Below are positions 32,158-44,600 of a stretch of DNA of 64,000 nt, in pieces. Every line of letters begins with the position of its first letter. Position 1 is the first letter of the stretch. The position numbers and the translations under genes are program-made. Source of the DNA: Amoebophrya sp. A120 (lineage: Eukaryota; Sar; Dinophyceae; Syndiniales; Amoebophryaceae); contig CAJINV010000011.1 of NCBI GenBank assembly GCA_905178155.1, positions 829,982-893,981 on the forward strand. Reading direction: 5' to 3'. The notes beneath the pieces were generated by a model that was not told the DNA's origin, made no database searches, and saw only the letters and a program-made list of their open reading frames with translations.

Positions 32158-35100
32158 ATGACGGGAAGTGGTGGCACTAGCACGGCGGCCGCGAACTCGT
32201 TTGCACGCGCCGTGCAGTGCTTGGAGCGGTCGGTTGCGCGTCGCTTTCCGCGGGCGCAGAAGAAAAGTGGAATCCACGCCTCTCGGCGAGGCAGGGTGAA
32301 ATTACTGAGGAAAGAAAATAAAGTGAATGGTAGTTGTACTGTCAAATCCGGTGATCAGGACGCTGGTGCCCCAACCGCGAAAAGATCGGGCGACTCCACG
32401 ACAGTACAAACAGCTGCCAAAGGCATGGCTTCAAACACGAGCATCAACTCGAACATCTCTCCAGCCGTGCCAGCACTGGAAAAGGTTCTTGGCAAAAACT
32501 ACACCTACGGAGGGAGCTGCAGTTCGTCTTCTAGCCGCGGAGACCAATACATGGTTGATGGTAAAACACGAAATACAGCGAAGAACCACGAATCCAGCGA
32601 AGTAGTTGCACTAGATGCTCCTCCACCGGTAGTTTTTCCGGCGTCCGAACCCCCGCCCCGCGCGGCCCGGCGCGAGTTGCGGAGGGCGGTGCATTTGTTA
32701 AACAGCAACAAAGACGACCTGCATACGAAACTGACCGACCTGCAATTTGAGCAGCTTTGCTTGGATGTCTTACGGGTAAACCAGACGCTGAGCGCTGAAG
32801 CAACTACGGAGATCATTCAAAAACAGAATATTGGCTCAGCTAGTACCTCTCGACGGCGCAACTACGCGCAAAACACGTGCAACAAGGTGTCGTTCATTTC
32901 TCAGCACCAGGAGGATTGCAACAAGAAGGTCGCAAAGTTTTTCCAGAGCTACAACACAACTTCGCATAATACATTATCATCAACCGCTTCCACCTCTGAG
33001 CGTGACCAAGGTGCAGCTCTCTCCCTGACCGAAAACGTGTTTTTCGCGTTGCTGCAGAAGATTGAGCACTTGGGGAGGAACGATCCGGAGGTAAAGCGAT
33101 GGCGGTGGAAGCTACGATACGATGCGCTTTTGGAGGACGTTGAGACGATGGCCACCGAACCCAGCAAAACGAAAGTAGAATCTCCAACGGCGGAAGAGAG
33201 CTCCTGTGCCGGCCAATCTAGTGCTGCTGCAGCGAAGGACAATAAAGAAGGAGGACCAGTAGATGAACAACTACCCAGAAGAAAGACAATTTTCGACCCG
33301 GATGATGATACAGTGTCGACTGAACAAAAACCGTCGACTTCGACGCAGGAGACTACACTACAGTTCGAGAACTTGGCCAAGTGGATCGCTGCGAATGGCA
33401 GAGGAAGGAAGTCGAAGGGCCTTGTTGGTGGTAGAAAGAAAGTGAACATGATCTCCGTGCAATCTTTGGGATCAGCGGAAAAAAAGAGGGTCGTGCGGTG
33501 TCGGCGGTTTCGGAAAAATCTTCTCTCCGCGAAGGGGACCACGACAAGCGGGGGCCACAACGACAATAAATGGAGACAACGAGCAGGGAGGGTGGCTGCA
33601 GCAGCCTCTTGGAGAGGCAGTCAGCGATTTTTCGGAAAGATCAACATCAAGCACAAGACTTCGCGCCTAAGCAGCTCATCTACACGGCTGGTAGAAAGAA
33701 CGCGGGATCACCCCGCCGCAGCAAAACTCCAACCCTCTTTTCTCCCCCTCACCGTGAAGCACTACGCGTTTCTGATTTCGGATATTCTACCACAGTTCCT
33801 CGACGTCCTGGCAGACCGGGGCACGTTTTCCAATGCGATGCTCGAAAAGCTGTGTCTCACCGACTTCCCGGCCTACCCAGCGACAGGAACTGTTGGAAGC
33901 GGTGCTGGCGCGCTACCGACAACCGCTTTGTTGAACGGTACTAGCGTAGGTACGATAGGATCATCTCCGGCCGCTAGTACAACAACGAGTCTTATCCCGC
34001 TCAACAGCGACCAATTGACTCCTGTGTTCGGAGATACAGATACTGCAGCCTCCACTCACAACCCGCAGCCGGTGCGGTTAAATGCAAAGCTTCGCAGCCA
34101 GCTTGCCGCAGCGCTGAAGCGCACGCTCGGGAAGGCGCTGGCGTCTTCGGGACGAGGTACAAACGTCCCAGGAACGACCCCCGGCGCGGGGAAAAAAGAT
34201 ATTGTGACAGTGATCGCAGTGCCGATCGACGGAACTACGGGGAATCTGGATGTGCTGAACGGTGGGAATTTAGAAGGTTTTGATCACGATCAAGATCTTC
34301 AAGACACCGACATCCAAGAGTTGAATCTCGACAGTGCGTTGCAAGGAACAACCGGTGGTCCTGCAGACGACGCTGGTCACCAGGGCGAGCAACACGTGGA
34401 AATCGATTTTTCTACCCCGCAAGCACTGGAAACAAATGATCTACACCATCCTTCGCAAGACGATCTGATCGACCGTGTGCCTGAGAGCACAGCTGGTAGT
34501 CACGATATCAACGACTTTCCAGTGCCAGACGTGTCTGCGGAAGATCAACATGGGGAGAACGGAAATGGCACGAGCGGTGGTAAAAAGCGCAACGAGCAGC
34601 AGGGCTACTCTGCAGTGCCGCTGAGACGATATTTGCTATCGAGGACCGAACACCACGACCAGAACGGGAAGGAGAAACAGGAGAAATTGATACCTCCAAA
34701 TGGAAGTGCGCTACCGAAGGTGAAAGTGGTGCACCAACCAAGGGTCGTTCATCATGCCGGGGCGTTTCTACAACCCTTCATTCCACCTCTGGGGGGACCG
34801 CACGCACCATTGCTTGTCCCCGTCGACGTCAAGGCGGTGCTCGAAGAGATGGCAACTTCTACCACGGTAGATGAGCCACCTGGCGTTCTTTCCGGGAAAA
34901 GTGGAAATGAGGCGGCGTCGGCTTCCGCCACTTCTGCCACGGAACAAGTAAACCCGGCTGCACCTCCCGCAGGAGCCGCACCCGAAAAGAACGCCGACCT
35001 TGCAAAAGAGCGGGACGAGCCGGATGTAACAAGCAGCGGCTCTCCTCCTTCATCCGTAAAAACCTCGGTGGAGCCGAGCGACGATGATGAACAAACCACC

Positions 35101-38100
35101 GCTTTAACATCGACGGCATCTCCAAATCCAAAAGAACCACCGTCTTACCACCGTGTCGTCACTGCCTCGGATGACTACAGGGCGTTCGAGGCAGATGATA
35201 GGTTGGAGAACTGGATCCGGCAAAACAGCAGTGCAGCCGCTGCAACGCGTACTAGCCATGACCTGGTTCCGATCCGTCAACAAGAAAATCATACATTCCT
35301 CGAGCACCGAGCAAGATCGTCAGCTCCATCCTCTGCAGAAGTTGCCAGGGACGGCGCTCCGGGAATGACAGCGGCATCTTCGCCCACAACGTCGATGACG
35401 GCAACTACTAAGCCCTTCCTGTTTAATCAGCGCAAGCGCAAAGGTTTTCTGTTCTCAGCCAGCGAAAAGGAGAACCTGCACAAGGATCGCGGTCCAGATG
35501 ATGCTGAGCTAGCAGACAAAGAGCCAGTTAATGACAGTAAGATGGATGCAGTGCCAGCAACATCAGAAACGAGCAGCTTACCATCAATCCCGTACAACTC
35601 GCGGTCCCGTTGGGCGCTCGCACGGAAGTTCCGAAAGGGTGAGCTGAAAGGAGGAGAAGGAACAATTTCTCCAGATGATACAGTAGGAGGATTTCCAAGG
35701 GGCAGTACGGGTGGTCAGCCGGATACCAGTACGGGCTCAAGATCTACTAGTGCACCGGGCAGGAATCCCTTCTTTCCGGTTAATCAAGCCGAAGATCACC
35801 ACGCGCAGCAAGGCAACCACAGTACAGCAGCACAAAGCGCGCCCCTGGCCTTGCAGCTTGCCGGGATCCTGCGGAAAGTGCTTGAGAAGCTTCAAGGACA
35901 ACAAGGGCCGCAAAATCTTCAAGGGGTTCGTGTTGCGCCAGGTGGACCGTCGGTATCCGCAGTAGCACCTACCGGACAAGAAGACTTCGGTGCGGATGAG
36001 AACCACGACCGTGATCACGCAGAGAGCGGTCCGGACGAGACTGCTGGAGACGAGCCGGTGGAAGAATCCACTTCAACCACACATGCTGCCAAATCCTATG
36101 TTGACGCCGCCAAAATCCACCGCGAAATCGTGCAAAGCACCGACCTCGCCGCGCTAAACGACTACAGCGCCTGGCGCATGCGGTTGAAGGGCACTCTGGT
36201 CGGCGGTGGGCCGAAATTGAGTCTTTTAGAGAGTCTGGCGGCGGAGAGCTTTTTGTTCAAGCAGCTTTCTTCACAAAGAGATTCGGTTAGAAACACCAGG
36301 CGAAATAATTCATCAGGCGAAAAGGACCGCGGGGAGTTGATCCAGAAAGCCAATCTTTCCTGGCAGCAGAGGATCACAACCGCAGTGCTGAGGCGACCAC
36401 CGGAAAATTACACGACGCCTGGTGGCACACTGCATCAAGTGGAAGCCGATGACACTGATGAAGCGACCACCACTACAACCAGGACAACAGAAGAACGCTA
36501 CAACAAAGATTTCTCTGGTGCTCTCGCACAAAACATACTGCAGCGCTTTGCGTTGCGCGTTCCGGTCAAGACTTGTTCGGAGTTTCAGCAAAACAAAGAC
36601 AACTTGCTGGAGCTGCTGCAGCTGGGAGCCGCACACAGTAGTCGTGACCAACGAGTAGAGGCCTCGTCTTCAGTAACGAACTTTTCCAACCTGCTCGGGC
36701 GGATCTCACTTGGCAAACTATCGCTCGAAGACCTGTGCAGTCTGGTCGTCACGGTTCACAGGATGCAGAAACGGCTAGCAGGTGGGGGTTTTTCGGATAT
36801 TAAAACGGCCAAAATAAATACCTCCAGGAGGAACGATGGAAAGAACCACCAAGAACTGTCGGAGCCGTTGAAGCACACACTGTCCCATTACGTCTTCCGT
36901 CGCATGTTCTTTTCTGACAACCGAAGAACCAGAAGTTCTTCGGCAGCTTGCAGTATTAAAAGTCGCCATGATCCCCTACCGCTTCTTCGCCACCATCGCC
37001 TCCCGAGCAGATTGGTAAGCGATTTGTGCATCGCGCTGGATTTGGAGAGGCAATTTCTAGCGTATTGCGAGCAGCAGATGATTTGTTCCCACGCTTCTAG
37101 CGGCAGCAATGTCCTCACGACGGGGAGGGCACAAAAAATGGATGACAAAAGCAAACACGCTTGTCTCCACCGCATGCTTGCCGTAGTAAACGCCATCGAC
37201 CAGTTTCCGAACCGAGGAAAGATCAAAAACCAGCTATTGCCACAAGTCGCGGAAAATCTTCACCGGTTCATAGTACAACCACCGGCGACGTGTTGGTCCT
37301 CGTCTTCGCCTGCGGATCTTGGTTCCTCTGGCACTCCACTCAGCAGCACTACTAGAGCGCTCGAAAAACTGACAGAACTCGCGGTGCATTGCGTCAAGAA
37401 CGACTTCACGTTGGCGAATGCACCAGCGTTTCAACGGTTATTCGAGGAGCACGTTAGTAGTATGGTAAAAAGTCTGGAAGTTGTAGAACATCGAGTAGCT
37501 GCGGCCCCTGGTTCTCCTCCACCTCCTCTCCGTCTCCCCGCGGCCTGGCTGCGGGTTTTCTGGAAGTCATTTGGTCCGGAAGAGTGGACGGGGCTGGTCG
37601 CCAAAAATTTGGCGGAATTGAAGCAGTTGGTCCGAAGGCGAAGTGTGGGAGGTACTACGAGCGAAGAAGATGATGACCCGTACAGACTGTTCCTCCTCCA
37701 CACCTTCGTAAATGCGGAATGGACCGGGCTGAAAGGATTTCGCGAGGAAGTTGAAGGTAAGTACGTAAGCATGTGCAACGACGTATTCTGCGTGAATCGT
37801 GAATCGCTCCAGCTCGGACACCAGGGATTTTCAGTTGGAGTTCAGCGTCAGGTTGTACCGTTTCAAATGTGAATTTTGTCTTTACAACGAAGTGATGTTT
37901 TTGTTCAATTGTTCACGCATTAGGATTAGCATTACAATTACATGCAAAACAGCTCTCTGGCTCCGGTCCCGCGAAGTTCGTGCGGTCCAGCGAGGAGTTT
38001 TTCACCGTGCCACCCTCGAGGCCTCGCACCTCAGCGACCTTGGTCCGCGCTACACTCGGGAGGTTCTGCGGCAGTGGAGGCTGTTGTTGGGAGATGAGGA

Positions 38101-38662
38101 AAGGGATTCACTGCTAGGAACATCAAGTTCATGCAACAGTCCGTCGCCGTCCGCGTCCTCCACATGTCGCACCACGGGCGTTATGAGCTACGAGCTGCGC
38201 ATTGCGGGAAAAAGTGGCTTCAGCGGCTCTGGGGTGGAGCTGGAATCAGGTACAACTTCTACCGGATCGGCATATCCTTCCCCATCGGGCTTCGTTGCTG
38301 GTCGTCCTGTAGTTCTTCCGTCTGCTGCCTCATCGTGCCGTCGTCCTTTCCCGAGCTTCTCCGTCGGGCCGTGGGATTTCCGCCACAGACGCGACCGAGA
38401 CGTGGAATTTCTGGCGCTGGCAAAACTCGACGCAATGCTGGAAATCGATACGGCAGCTACGGGACGAACGGAGCAGGTTTCTTTTGATGCAACACCGCAG
38501 GCGCGGCCACCACCGTTGTCAGCAACTGCAACCGGCTGGATCTCGCTCGCCGTGCGACGGACCCCCTGTCTTAGCTGCTTGAATGTGATTCTGCAATTCA
38601 AAAAGAAATACCCAGAGGTCGATCTGAAAGTCGGCTTTGTCGAGGTAAGGAAACGCTTCTGA
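32158..38662 (+). CDS. 2102-residue protein with helical middle and deaminase-like C-terminus
   Basis: Exons 32158-37756 and 37953-38662, joined in phase by a GTAAGT...CAG intron. The start ATG 32158 is the first in frame; the N-terminus (ANSFARAVQCLERSVARRF) is basic and amphipathic and could be an organelle presequence. The body mixes low-complexity acidic and Ser-rich segments with Leu-rich helices (HYAFLISDILPQFLDVL, LGRISLGKLSLEDLCSLVV, LEKLTELAVHCVKNDF, WLRVFWKSFGPEEWTGL), reminiscent of large helical organelle RNA-binding proteins. Near the C-terminus RDVEFLALAKLDAML (D2016, E2018) and ISLAVRRTPCLSCLNVIL (C2072, C2075), followed by QFKKKYPEVDLKV, match the layout of deaminase-fold zinc sites: D/H-x-E helix, then PCxxC helix and strand. 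The last 24 codons are copied at 41.1 kb. The domain assignment is my inference and has not been searched. Confidence 0.7.
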
Positions 38663-38665
38663 AGC
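38592..38665 (+). repeat. Source copy of a 74-bp dispersed duplication
   Basis: About 74 bp beginning GCAATTCAAAA and ending just after the stop codon; matches 41084-41157 with few differences, while sequence on both sides is unrelated. Confidence 0.8.
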
Positions 38666-39323
38666 GACTCCTATCCGAGGACAGAAATGGAGGCATTGAA
38701 AACCACAGCGTGATGAAAATCCATTGTCAAGCCAAAAGAAGATGACTCTCGTCATGCTCGTCAACGTCGTAGGAAGTGAAGGCCTGCGCGTATCTATTAT
38801 GTCTCCGTTATGTTGTAGTACGAACTGTCATCGATCTGTGTAGTTACTGTATCTGCTTATATTGTAGACTCTATGTTGGGATCCTCCAAGTCCAACCGGA
38901 CGAGAAGTGTTTCACTAGCGTGATATCACTTGGAACATACTCGTGGGAATGCAAAAGTAGAACAAGTGTCAAGTGTCGGAACAATCGTATGGAGATTTTG
39001 AAAAATATCGGACGACAAAAATCGAAATCTCAATAATCGTAAATTGCACTTCGTCTTGGTCTTCCTATGCCTGTCGTGAGTGGTACTGAGCCCGGCGCAC
39101 TCGGACCGTATCGTATTAGAGCCGTGGGTCCCGCTCCTGCATCGTTCGTCATGTTGATCGTGAAAGTGGAACCGAACTCTAGTATTAATGGGGGATTTCG
39201 TTTTTACTTTATGTTTATAGTTTTTTTTGTCGAACAGTGACGAGTTGGTAGGCACTTACCTCCTCACGTGGAGATCTACTTGCGACTGTGGCCTCAGAAA
39301 TTCCAACAAGAATCACATCAATC
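38663..39323. other. Intergenic stretch
   Basis: AT-rich spacer with no convincing frame on either strand and no recognised repeat. Confidence 0.5.
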
Positions 39324-40451
39324 ATGTCATCCTACACCGACCTCTACGACCGCGAGCGGAGCTGCCAAAGGTATTTTCTTTTTTTGTGTCATGTATGAGC
39401 ATGAGTAGCTGAAGCCCAGCGACATGACGATACGGAGCTTGTTTGAATTTCGTACGTAAATGTCAACCATAACCGTGATCGGATGATGCGTGAGTACTTC
39501 TGAAACGTACGCTTACGCAAAAAAAAAAACCTTCAATCTTGAAAATGCTTTTGCAGGTCCGGCAGCAGGTGCAAGCACCCCACCTTGGATAAAAAGGTGA
39601 AAGCGAAGCGGAGCCAGTCCGCCCCCCGCTGCGGTCAGCGTGGCCGTGCCGGGTTGATGGCGCTCTCCGCCGGTGCGGCGAAGGTCAGTCTCGTGGACGC
39701 GTATGAGCCGCCCAAGAAGAATTTTCGCGGAGGCCGAGACGAGGATGACTCCGTTCTTGGGCTGAATGCGGACGGAGATGCGGAGGCCGCGAAACCGGAG
39801 TCCAGCCAGGCGACCGACGAGATTATCGAAGAGATCAGCCACGATGGTATCCATTGATATGATAAAGATTGAAAAAGATAATCTGAGTCACATTCATATA
39901 AAAATGATATTTGTCGATTTTTTAAAGTTTTTAGTTTCGCACTTTCATTTTTCGTTTATTTGGAGCGCTGAACCAGAAGTTGATCATGATCATGATGCAG
40001 GAGCGTTCACAGCAGATTTCTGCTAACGGGTGTATATCAACTTCAGTTATCTTGTCAGAAATATGTGTGTATTATCCTCGTCTTCCATACCTAGAAGTAG
40101 AACTCAATCGAAACACCAGATATTTCGAGCTCGTCGTACGTCTCGACCCACGTTCTCGGACGAAGCTGGAGGTGCGCGTACAAGAGGGGGGATGCAGGAA
40201 AAGGGTGTCTTCCGGTGACTCGTTTCACTCGTGTCGCCAACGAAGAAGAGCCTGCCTTTGGCGGCAATGGACAAGACTGCTGCGTCGAGAACGAGTGGGG
40301 CGGCGGATTCAAGACCTGCACCGCAAGGGATTTTACGATGTACGACAATCGACGGAGGGAGGGGTGCGAGCGGGCCTACGGTGGCTGGGTCCCGGCGTTG
40401 TTGAACCCGCTCGCGTACATCCCGAATCGTCACCAGATTGTTCCGCGTTGA
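39324..40451 (+). CDS. Small three-exon protein of unknown function
   Basis: Exons 39324-39370, 39557-39846 and 40120-40451 join through GT-AG introns with matching phases (AG|G and GAT|AT junctions) to give 222 residues, ending at TGA 40449-40451. The protein begins MSSYTDLYDRERSCQRSGSR, has an acidic middle (GRDEDDSVLGLNADGD) and a C-terminal half with aromatic and Cys residues (DCCVENEWGGGFKT, GGWVPALLNPLAYIPN) that looks globular. No membrane segment or signal peptide. No family recognised. The phase agreement at both junctions makes the gene model solid even though the function is unknown. Confidence 0.7.
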
Positions 40452-40926
40452 AGCTAAAGTGAACGTGTTCGCCTTTTGAACGAGTTTTTCTTCTGTTTGT
40501 TCTTTGTGTAGTTTGTTATGCCTTGCCGCTCTGCCGCTGGATGACTGCAATTTAAGTATATTGGCGTTAAAAATTAGTTGTCATTTTTCACAGCCAAATT
40601 GCCTGCTACCATATCTTCAAAATAAAGCACCGATAAAAAAAGAAATTGTTTATTTACTTCGACGTTTAGCTTTTGGCAAAAAAAAAGATCTATATTGAAA
40701 TTAGTTGTTCCGACGTGTTGGAACCTCCACAGAAGCGGCCTCTTCATCTGTCTCTTCGATCACATACCTCCGATAGGTGTGCGGGTTGAAAAATGTATTT
40801 AGGGTTTTGTTGCACTTCGAATTATTTTACCAAATGCTAGTTTGAAATCGGTTGATTGACTTGAACATTTGCCATTTCCCTCGTTTGAGTTCCACTTGTG
40901 TTGTAAAATTAAATTTCATCTTCTTG

Positions 40927-41154
40927 ATGGAGTCTAAAGTTCGAGAAATCTGTTATGTATTAATTTTAAAATATATTCGGGATCCTGATTGTAATATTGT
41001 GGTTGGTCGTGGTCCCGGACTCCAGGTTCATATTTTTGAAGACATGGCAAGGAAGATCGAGGTGGTCCGCTGGAGTCCGAGGACGCAATTCAAAATTAAA
41101 TACCCGGAGGTCGATCTGAAAGTCGACTTTGTCGAGGTAAGAAAACGCTTCTAA
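40927..41154 (+). CDS. Short ORF ending in a copy of the deaminase-like gene's C-terminus
   Basis: ATG 40927 to TAA 41152-41154, 75 residues. The last 23 codons (QFKIKYPEVDLKVDF...) are near-identical to the end of the 2102-residue gene, including the stop position (TAA versus TGA). The upstream part (DPDCNIVVGRGPGLQVHIFE) is unrelated to that gene and lacks the PCxxC motif. Either a small gene assembled around a duplicated 3' end or a gene relic. The pattern of differences (two replacements, three silent including the stop) fits past selection on the frame. Confidence 0.35.
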   Translation: MESKVREICYVLILKYIRDPDCNIVVGRGPGLQVHIFEDMARKIEVVRWSPRTQFKIKYPEVDLKVDFVEVRKRF

Positions 41155-41157
41155 AGA
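41084..41157 (+). repeat. Second copy of the 74-bp duplication
   Basis: Matches 38592-38665. The copied frame and stop are kept, with silent and replacement changes. Confidence 0.8.
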
Positions 41158-41636
41158 CCTAATAAACGACCTCTAGTACACACAAATTTGGGTGAAAGAG
41201 TACCGGCAGCGTCGCGTCTCAAGGCGCTTACAGCTGATGTTCTTGATCATGGTCAAACGACAAATGAAATTTGAAAAGCGATCACGGTCAAAGCCGATTA
41301 TGTCAGATATACGACACCTGTTCCTGGATCTGAATCACGCGAAACCACGAGATCCTACTCTAAATAAAAATAGGTTCTTGTTTCAAGAATGATCATTCTT
41401 TCAACACCCGTCCTCTGAATCTCACTTCACAGCGACAGAAAACGAGTAGACATAAAGCAGGAATACTTCAGATAGTTACGGTGGATTATTTTCGTAGATT
41501 TGTTTTTAGTTCCATCTCACGATGAAGAGACTCGTAGGTCTCCTTAGGATGGTTCTCCAGCAGTTACAGATTCATCTCACACTACACACGTAAAAGCGTT
41601 GTACAAAAAGAAAAACCCAGCATCGAGTAAAATAAA

Positions 41637-44600
41637 ATGGGAATCTGTGGAGACGACGCCGGTGCCTGCAAGAAGTGCGGGTCCACCGCCTTGATTCAGG
41701 ACAACCTGATCGGATTAGTTTGTACCAAGTGTGGCGTGGTGCAAAAGAACGTGAACATCGATTTTGGCACGGACTGGCGGATTTTCGAGAACACGCAGGA
41801 CAAAAACACCCGGGCGGACGTGTTGGGGTCGAAAAACGACATCAGTCAGCGGTTTGGCCTCACGAAGGATGACTCCGGGAAGCAGATTCGGGGGCTGTTA
41901 TCAAATGTAAAAATGTCTGGGTCTGGAAGATTGCAACTTGTCATGCTAAATCTGCAGCATGCAAAAATCTGTGTTGCATGATTACCAAAAGTCGTCCAGT
42001 TTTGACCAAGTCGGGAGGTAGTTTCTCATGCAGGATAGGCATTAGAAAGGTCTCGCAGAATCTGTCATGCTAGGTCCTGCATTCCAGACCTCATGGGTCA
42101 TGGAAAAGCAGCATGACAAATCGCGCACTCTTCCAGACCCAGACATATTTGCACTTGATAGCTGTCCACCGCTACCCAAACCACCATGGTGTCAAACGGT
42201 GGCACCAGCAACCGTATGAAATGCAAAAGTGTCTGGGTCTGGAAGAATGCAACTTGTGCTGCTGTATTTGGATTCCAAAAAAATCTGTATTGCATGAGTA
42301 GCAAACGGAATGCAATTTTTGCTACGCTGAGAAGGCATGTGTCATGCGGAATAGGCATCAAGAAGCCCTCAAAAAATCTGTATTGCTACGGTATGCATTA
42401 CAGACGTCATGGTTCATGCAAAACGTGCATGACAAGTGTCAGAATCTTCCAGACCCAGACATTTTTATAGTTGATAAACCGCTCGCAGCTGTTTTTTCTC
42501 GACCGGATGAAAGTGCTCAATTCGCACGCGATACGGGAGAACCGGGGTCGTGGGGGTGGTGGTGGTCTGTTTCCGCGGGGTGGAATGAATATGGGCAGTA
42601 CTGGCAGAGGAGTTGGTGTTGGTAGCTCATCTTCTTCTTCTAGGCCTTCTACTGTGCCGCGATCGGGCGGTGCGACGTTCGGTGGACCGAGTACTTCTTC
42701 TAACAGGGCCAATCGATTGAATTCGGCGCAACATCAAAATGAGGAATTTGCCTTGATGCAGAAAGCGGTTGCTCAAGCAGATGACAAAGAAGAACAGCCA
42801 ACTATTCAGAGGGAGCCGTCAAATAAACTTTTGTCTCCGAACGTTTTGGACGACGATGAAACAGACTGGGAAAAGGTTTTCAAGTCGGACGAAGGAAAAC
42901 ATCAACCAGGCGAACAAATATCAACCGATGCTGCGACCATTGACGCGGCCAAAAGTTCCAGTAGAGACAGTGCAAAAATGCCTGACAGGAGCACCTCCTC
43001 CGTCGTGCAGCAGGAACAGAGGGAATTGACCCTCGAAGAAATTTTCTTCGGTGACGAGGAGGAGTTGCAGCAGGCACAAGGGCCGCCGAAGAGCCCGAAG
43101 ACAGCTGCGAGGGAAAAAACGCAACGGGTGATGGAAGAATATGAGGAAATAGCACAAAACGAACCAGGTTTTTTTGGCCCCGACAATAATGTTCACACTG
43201 AACAAAACAACGACAACACCTCAACGCGCGGCCCATTACTGAGCGTGAACAAGCTGCAGCGGCTGGAAAAATTGTCTAAGAATTACAACTTCTCGGGCCG
43301 GGCGATGCAGCTGGCGAGCGTGTTTTTGCAGAAGATGAACCACACGCCGCTAAAGGCCAGGCAAAGCCCCCCACGGCTGACCGACTGCTTTTTACTTGCA
43401 ATTCTGCACATAATGGCCCAGTTTGAGGGGGAGGGCTATTCGTGTCGGGAGCTGGCGCGCAAGATGCTCGAGGAGGAACGGAAAAGGAAAGATGTTGTGG
43501 TCGGCCGAGGTGCTGACACTGCAAAGGGTTCATTTTTGCCAGCAGATCGCACGACATCTTCTTCACACGGTCTACAACTTGACGATGATGATGACATAGA
43601 AGACTTTGTGGCGGAAACATTGGATTTGGAAGACGACTTGTTCGTCGAGGACAACAACACCGAGGCTCTTCTGCTACCAAACAAACTCAAACGTCCAAAT
43701 GTTCATCTACTTGGCGAAGACGACCACCACAGCAGCAGTGGTCTTCAACTACTAGAGGAGAAATCTGAGATTTCTACTACCTCCTCCGGCGGCAAGCGCG
43801 AAGTGAACACCGACCTTGTCGCGACTCGGAAGCGCCGGAGAATCTCGCTGCAAGGGATTCGGCCTCCAAGGGTGGAAGCGAAGATGCCTCTGAAAAAAAC
43901 TTCTACAGAACAAGTGGCGTCGTCTTCTAGTGCAGCTTCCTCGGCCGCAGTAAAAACGGAACAGAGTACGTCAATCTTCAGCACGACGCATAATGTGAAG
44001 ACGAAGCTGTCCTCCTCCGTGTCCGTCGAAGTAGAGAACCTCGAAGGTGGAGCAAATCAAACTGCGAAAAAGCAGGGAAAAGTGCGTACTGGTTCTGAAC
44101 AAGCAGATGACGATGAGTCCTTATCACAAGCAAAAGTGTAGACGTAGACGGTTTTTCAATTTTTCGAAAAAAAATTTTTTGCGTGCCCTGTAGGAATTTT
44201 GAGTAGGTGTAAATCAAGTAGGTCATGATCTTAGCTACCGCGGGACTCCAATGTAGCTGCATTGAATTTAGATAACTAGTGCGAAAGGTCGCCAGCCACG
44301 GGAGGCAAATTGTGCAGCTTCACCCTGTTTCGCCTCCACGTCGGTGCCGCCTCCTGGACCCGGTCGCAACGTTGAAAAACTTTGCATGAGTAGGGGACCC
44401 GGAAAAGACGATCGCATCGTGCAAACTGCCGCGTTTTCTCTGCGTCCTCCCCCTCTTCCGACTCCGCCACCGCCACCCAGACGCTCGCCACCCGGTCAAA
44501 AAGTGGCCCTGACCAACAAAAAAACCCAGAAAAACCGTCTACGTCGCATCTAGACTGCGTGCCATAGTCGATTCGCAGGGAGACCCTGCTGACGTTCCCG

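Larger units (their letters stand above)
40452..41636. other. Intergenic stretch with a copied gene fragment
   Basis: AT-rich DNA. It holds the 74-bp copy of the upstream gene's 3' end at 41084-41157 (listed separately) and otherwise nothing recognisable. Confidence 0.55.
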
